Source of the DNA: Actinomycetota bacterium
GTDB lineage: Bacteria; Actinomycetota; Actinomycetes; Propionibacteriales; Propionibacteriaceae
DNA length: 5,319 nucleotides
Direction of reading: 5' to 3'
NCBI GenBank assembly: GCA_016213595.1
Contig: JACRAA010000240.1
Span: 1-5,319 of the forward strand
A program made the translations under genes and the position numbers. Below, piece after piece: positions 3,554 to 5,319 of the stretch. A model generated the notes under the pieces. It made no database searches, had not been told where the DNA came from, and saw only the letters and a list, made by a program, of their open reading frames with translations. Position 1 is the first letter of the stretch. Each line of letters opens with the position of its first letter.

Positions 3554-5319
3554 TTGACCAAGAAGTCCGCCCTCCCCGCCACCCTCGAGTGGGACGACAC
3601 CGACGCGCTGGGGGTCGACACGGCCAGGGTCCTGGCGATGGACGCGGTCCAGAAGGTCGGCAACGGTCACCCCGGGACGGCCATGAGCCTGGCGCCGGCG
3701 GCGTACCTGCTCTTCCAGAAGGTCATGCGCCACAACCCGGCCGACCCCGAGTGGGTCGCCCGCGACCGCTTCGTGCTGTCGTGCGGACACAGCTCGATCA
3801 CCCTCTACACCCAGCTCTTCCTCGGCGGTTTCGGCCTCGAGCTCGACGACCTCAAGGCGCTCCGCACCTGGGGCTCCAAGACGCCCGGTCACCCCGAGCT
3901 CGGCCACACCGCCGGCGTCGAGGTGACCACGGGCCCGCTCGGCCAGGGCGTCGGCAACGCCGTCGGCATGGCCCTCTCGGGTCGCCGCGTGCACGGCCTG
4001 CTCGACCCCGAAGCCGCCCCCGGCGAGAGCCTCTTCGATCACCAGGTCTACGTCATCGCGTCGGACGGTGACCTCGAGGAGGGCGTCAGCTCCGAGGCCT
4101 CCTCCATCGCCGGCACCCAGCAGCTCGGCAACCTCACGATGATCTACGACCGCAACCGGATCTCGATCGAGGGCGACACCGACATCGCGTTCACCGAGGA
4201 CGTCGCCGCGCGCTACGAGGCCTACGGCTGGCACGTCCAGACCGTCGACTGGACCAACGGCGGCAAGGAGTACGTCGAGGACGTCCCCGCGCTCTACGCC
4301 GCGATCCGCAAGGCCCACACCGTCGGCGACCAGCCGTCGCTGATCGTCCTCGACACCGTCATCGCCTGGCCCGCCCCCAACGCCCAGGGCACCGAGGCCG
4401 CGCACGGCAGCGCGCTCGGTGCCGACGAGGTGGCCGCGACCAAGGAGATCCTCGGCTTCGACCCCGGCCAGACCTTCGAGATCCCGACGGGCGTCCTCGA
4501 TCGCACGCGCGGGCTCCGCGAGCGCGGCGCCGCGTGGGCTGCGGAGTGGGACGAGCAGTTCGACGGGTGGTCGTCGAAGCACAAGAAGTCGGCTGAGCTC
4601 CTGCACCGCCTCGAGCGGCGTGAGCTGCCCACCGACCTCGCCGATGCGCTGCCGTCGTTCGACGCCGACGAGAAGGGTGTCGCCACCCGGTCCGCGTCGG
4701 GCAAGGTCATCAACGCCCTCGGCCCGGTGCTGCCGGAGCTGTGGGGCGGCTCGGCCGACCTCGCCGGCTCCAACAACACGACGATCACCAGCGCACCGTC
4801 GGTGGGTCCCGTGGTCGCCGAGGTCGGCGAGTGGAGCACCGATCCGCACGCCGGCCGCGTCCTGCACTTCGGCATCCGCGAGCACGGCATGGGCGCGATC
4901 ATGAACGGCATCGCTGCCGACCGCCTCACCCGCGTCTTCGGCGGGACCTTCCTCACCTTCTCCGACTACATGCGCGGTTCCGTGCGGGTGGCGGCGCTGA
5001 GCAAGCTGCCCGTCACCTACGTGTGGACCCACGACTCCATCGGCCTGGGCGAGGACGGCCCGACGCACCAGCCGATCGAGCACCTCGCCGCCCTGCGCGC
5101 GATGCCCGGCCTCGACGTCGTACGCCCCGCGGACGCCAACGAGACCGTCGCCGCCTGGCAGACGCTCCTCGGCCACACCGACCGGCCCGCGGGCCTCGTC
5201 CTCACGCGCCAGAACGTGCCGGTGCTCCCCCACGACACCGACGGCTGGGCCGACACCACCGACCCCGAGCTCGTCGGCAAGGGAGGCTACGTCCTCGTCG
5301 ACGCCGAGGACGGTGCTCC
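3554..5319 (+). CDS. tkt: Transketolase, 3' end beyond window
   Basis: A cytosolic thiamine-diphosphate enzyme moving two-carbon ketol units between sugar phosphates in the non-oxidative pentose phosphate pathway. I translated the frame by hand: 588 codons without a stop. Against a family length of about 690-700 residues in actinobacteria, roughly the last 100 are outside the window. Key residues align with Escherichia coli TktA at consistent offsets: H39 (GHPG), H79 (CGHSS), H113 (TPGHPE), the diphosphate motif SDGDLEEG with D171, N201 (YDRNRIS), H284 (AHGS), catalytic E443 (IREHGMG) and H505 (GEDGPTHQP). Both the N-terminal PP domain and the pyrimidine-binding domain are present. The motif starts SDG rather than GDG, a variant I recall as usual in actinobacteria. 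TTG 3554 is preferred over GTG 3551 on ribosome-site spacing. It is divergent from ctaB. In related genomes tal, zwf, opcA and pgl follow; that cannot be seen here. Confidence 0.98.
   Translation, partial: MTKKSALPATLEWDDTDALGVDTARVLAMDAVQKVGNGHPGTAMSLAPAAYLLFQKVMRHNPADPEWVARDRFVLSCGHSSITLYTQLFLGGFGLELDDLKALRTWGSKTPGHPELGHTAGVEVTTGPLGQGVGNAVGMALSGRRVHGLLDPEAAPGESLFDHQVYVIASDGDLEEGVSSEASSIAGTQQLGNLTMIYDRNRISIEGDTDIAFTEDVAARYEAYGWHVQTVDWTNGGKEYVEDVPALYAAIRKAHTVGDQPSLIVLDTVIAWPAPNAQGTEAAHGSALGADEVAATKEILGFDPGQTFEIPTGVLDRTRGLRERGAAWAAEWDEQFDGWSSKHKKSAELLHRLERRELPTDLADALPSFDADEKGVATRSASGKVINALGPVLPELWGGSADLAGSNNTTITSAPSVGPVVAEVGEWSTDPHAGRVLHFGIREHGMGAIMNGIAADRLTRVFGGTFLTFSDYMRGSVRVAALSKLPVTYVWTHDSIGLGEDGPTHQPIEHLAALRAMPGLDVVRPADANETVAAWQTLLGHTDRPAGLVLTRQNVPVLPHDTDGWADTTDPELVGKGGYVLVDAEDGA

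Noticed and set aside
3536..5233. Long minus-strand open frame (565 codons) opposite tkt
   Set aside because: It lies entirely antisense to a clear transketolase gene. Its translation is Val/Gly/Asp/Arg-rich with no recognisable domain, as expected of a shadow frame in GC-rich coding DNA.

Overview
The window is high-GC DNA with strong G/C preference at third codon positions and frequent GTG/TTG starts. It fits an actinobacterium, probably the Nocardioides/Propionibacteriales neighbourhood. The genus is inference; the phylum rests on the gene order (heme A biosynthesis genes next to transketolase) and on actinobacterial motif variants in the proteins. All genes are complete except the two cut by the window edges.

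Layout from left to right: (1) the 3' three-quarters of ctaA (heme A synthase, + strand, to 770). (2) After a 14-base convergent gap, a two-gene minus-strand cassette: a secreted, cysteine-bracketed, proline-hinged surface protein (2253 down to 1270), followed by a very small sortase-like transpeptidase (1270 down to 785). Their stop and start overlap as TGATG. (3) A 145-base leader and promoter region (2254-2398) with a promoter-like pair, a 14-base direct repeat at 42-base spacing, an inverted repeat around the -10 and a strong GC hairpin just before the ribosome binding site. (4) ctaB (protoheme IX farnesyltransferase/heme O synthase, - strand, 2399-3412). (5) A short divergent promoter region (3413-3553). 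(6) tkt (transketolase, + strand, from about 3554, running off the right edge after 588 codons).

CtaB and CtaA catalyse consecutive steps (heme B to heme O to heme A) that supply aa3-type cytochrome c oxidase. Tkt normally begins the pentose-phosphate block (tkt-tal-zwf-opcA-pgl) in actinobacteria. The surface protein/sortase pair sits between the two heme genes and has no obvious tie to heme A.

That pair is the most unusual part of the window. The putative substrate ends in a sorting-like motif (APNTGS-stop) with no hydrophobic anchor or charged tail after it. The adjacent sortase has a recognisable His/Cys/Arg set but only 161 residues. No tRNA, rRNA, CRISPR, insertion sequence or other mobile-element signature was seen, and no stretch of more than 300 bases lacks a gene.
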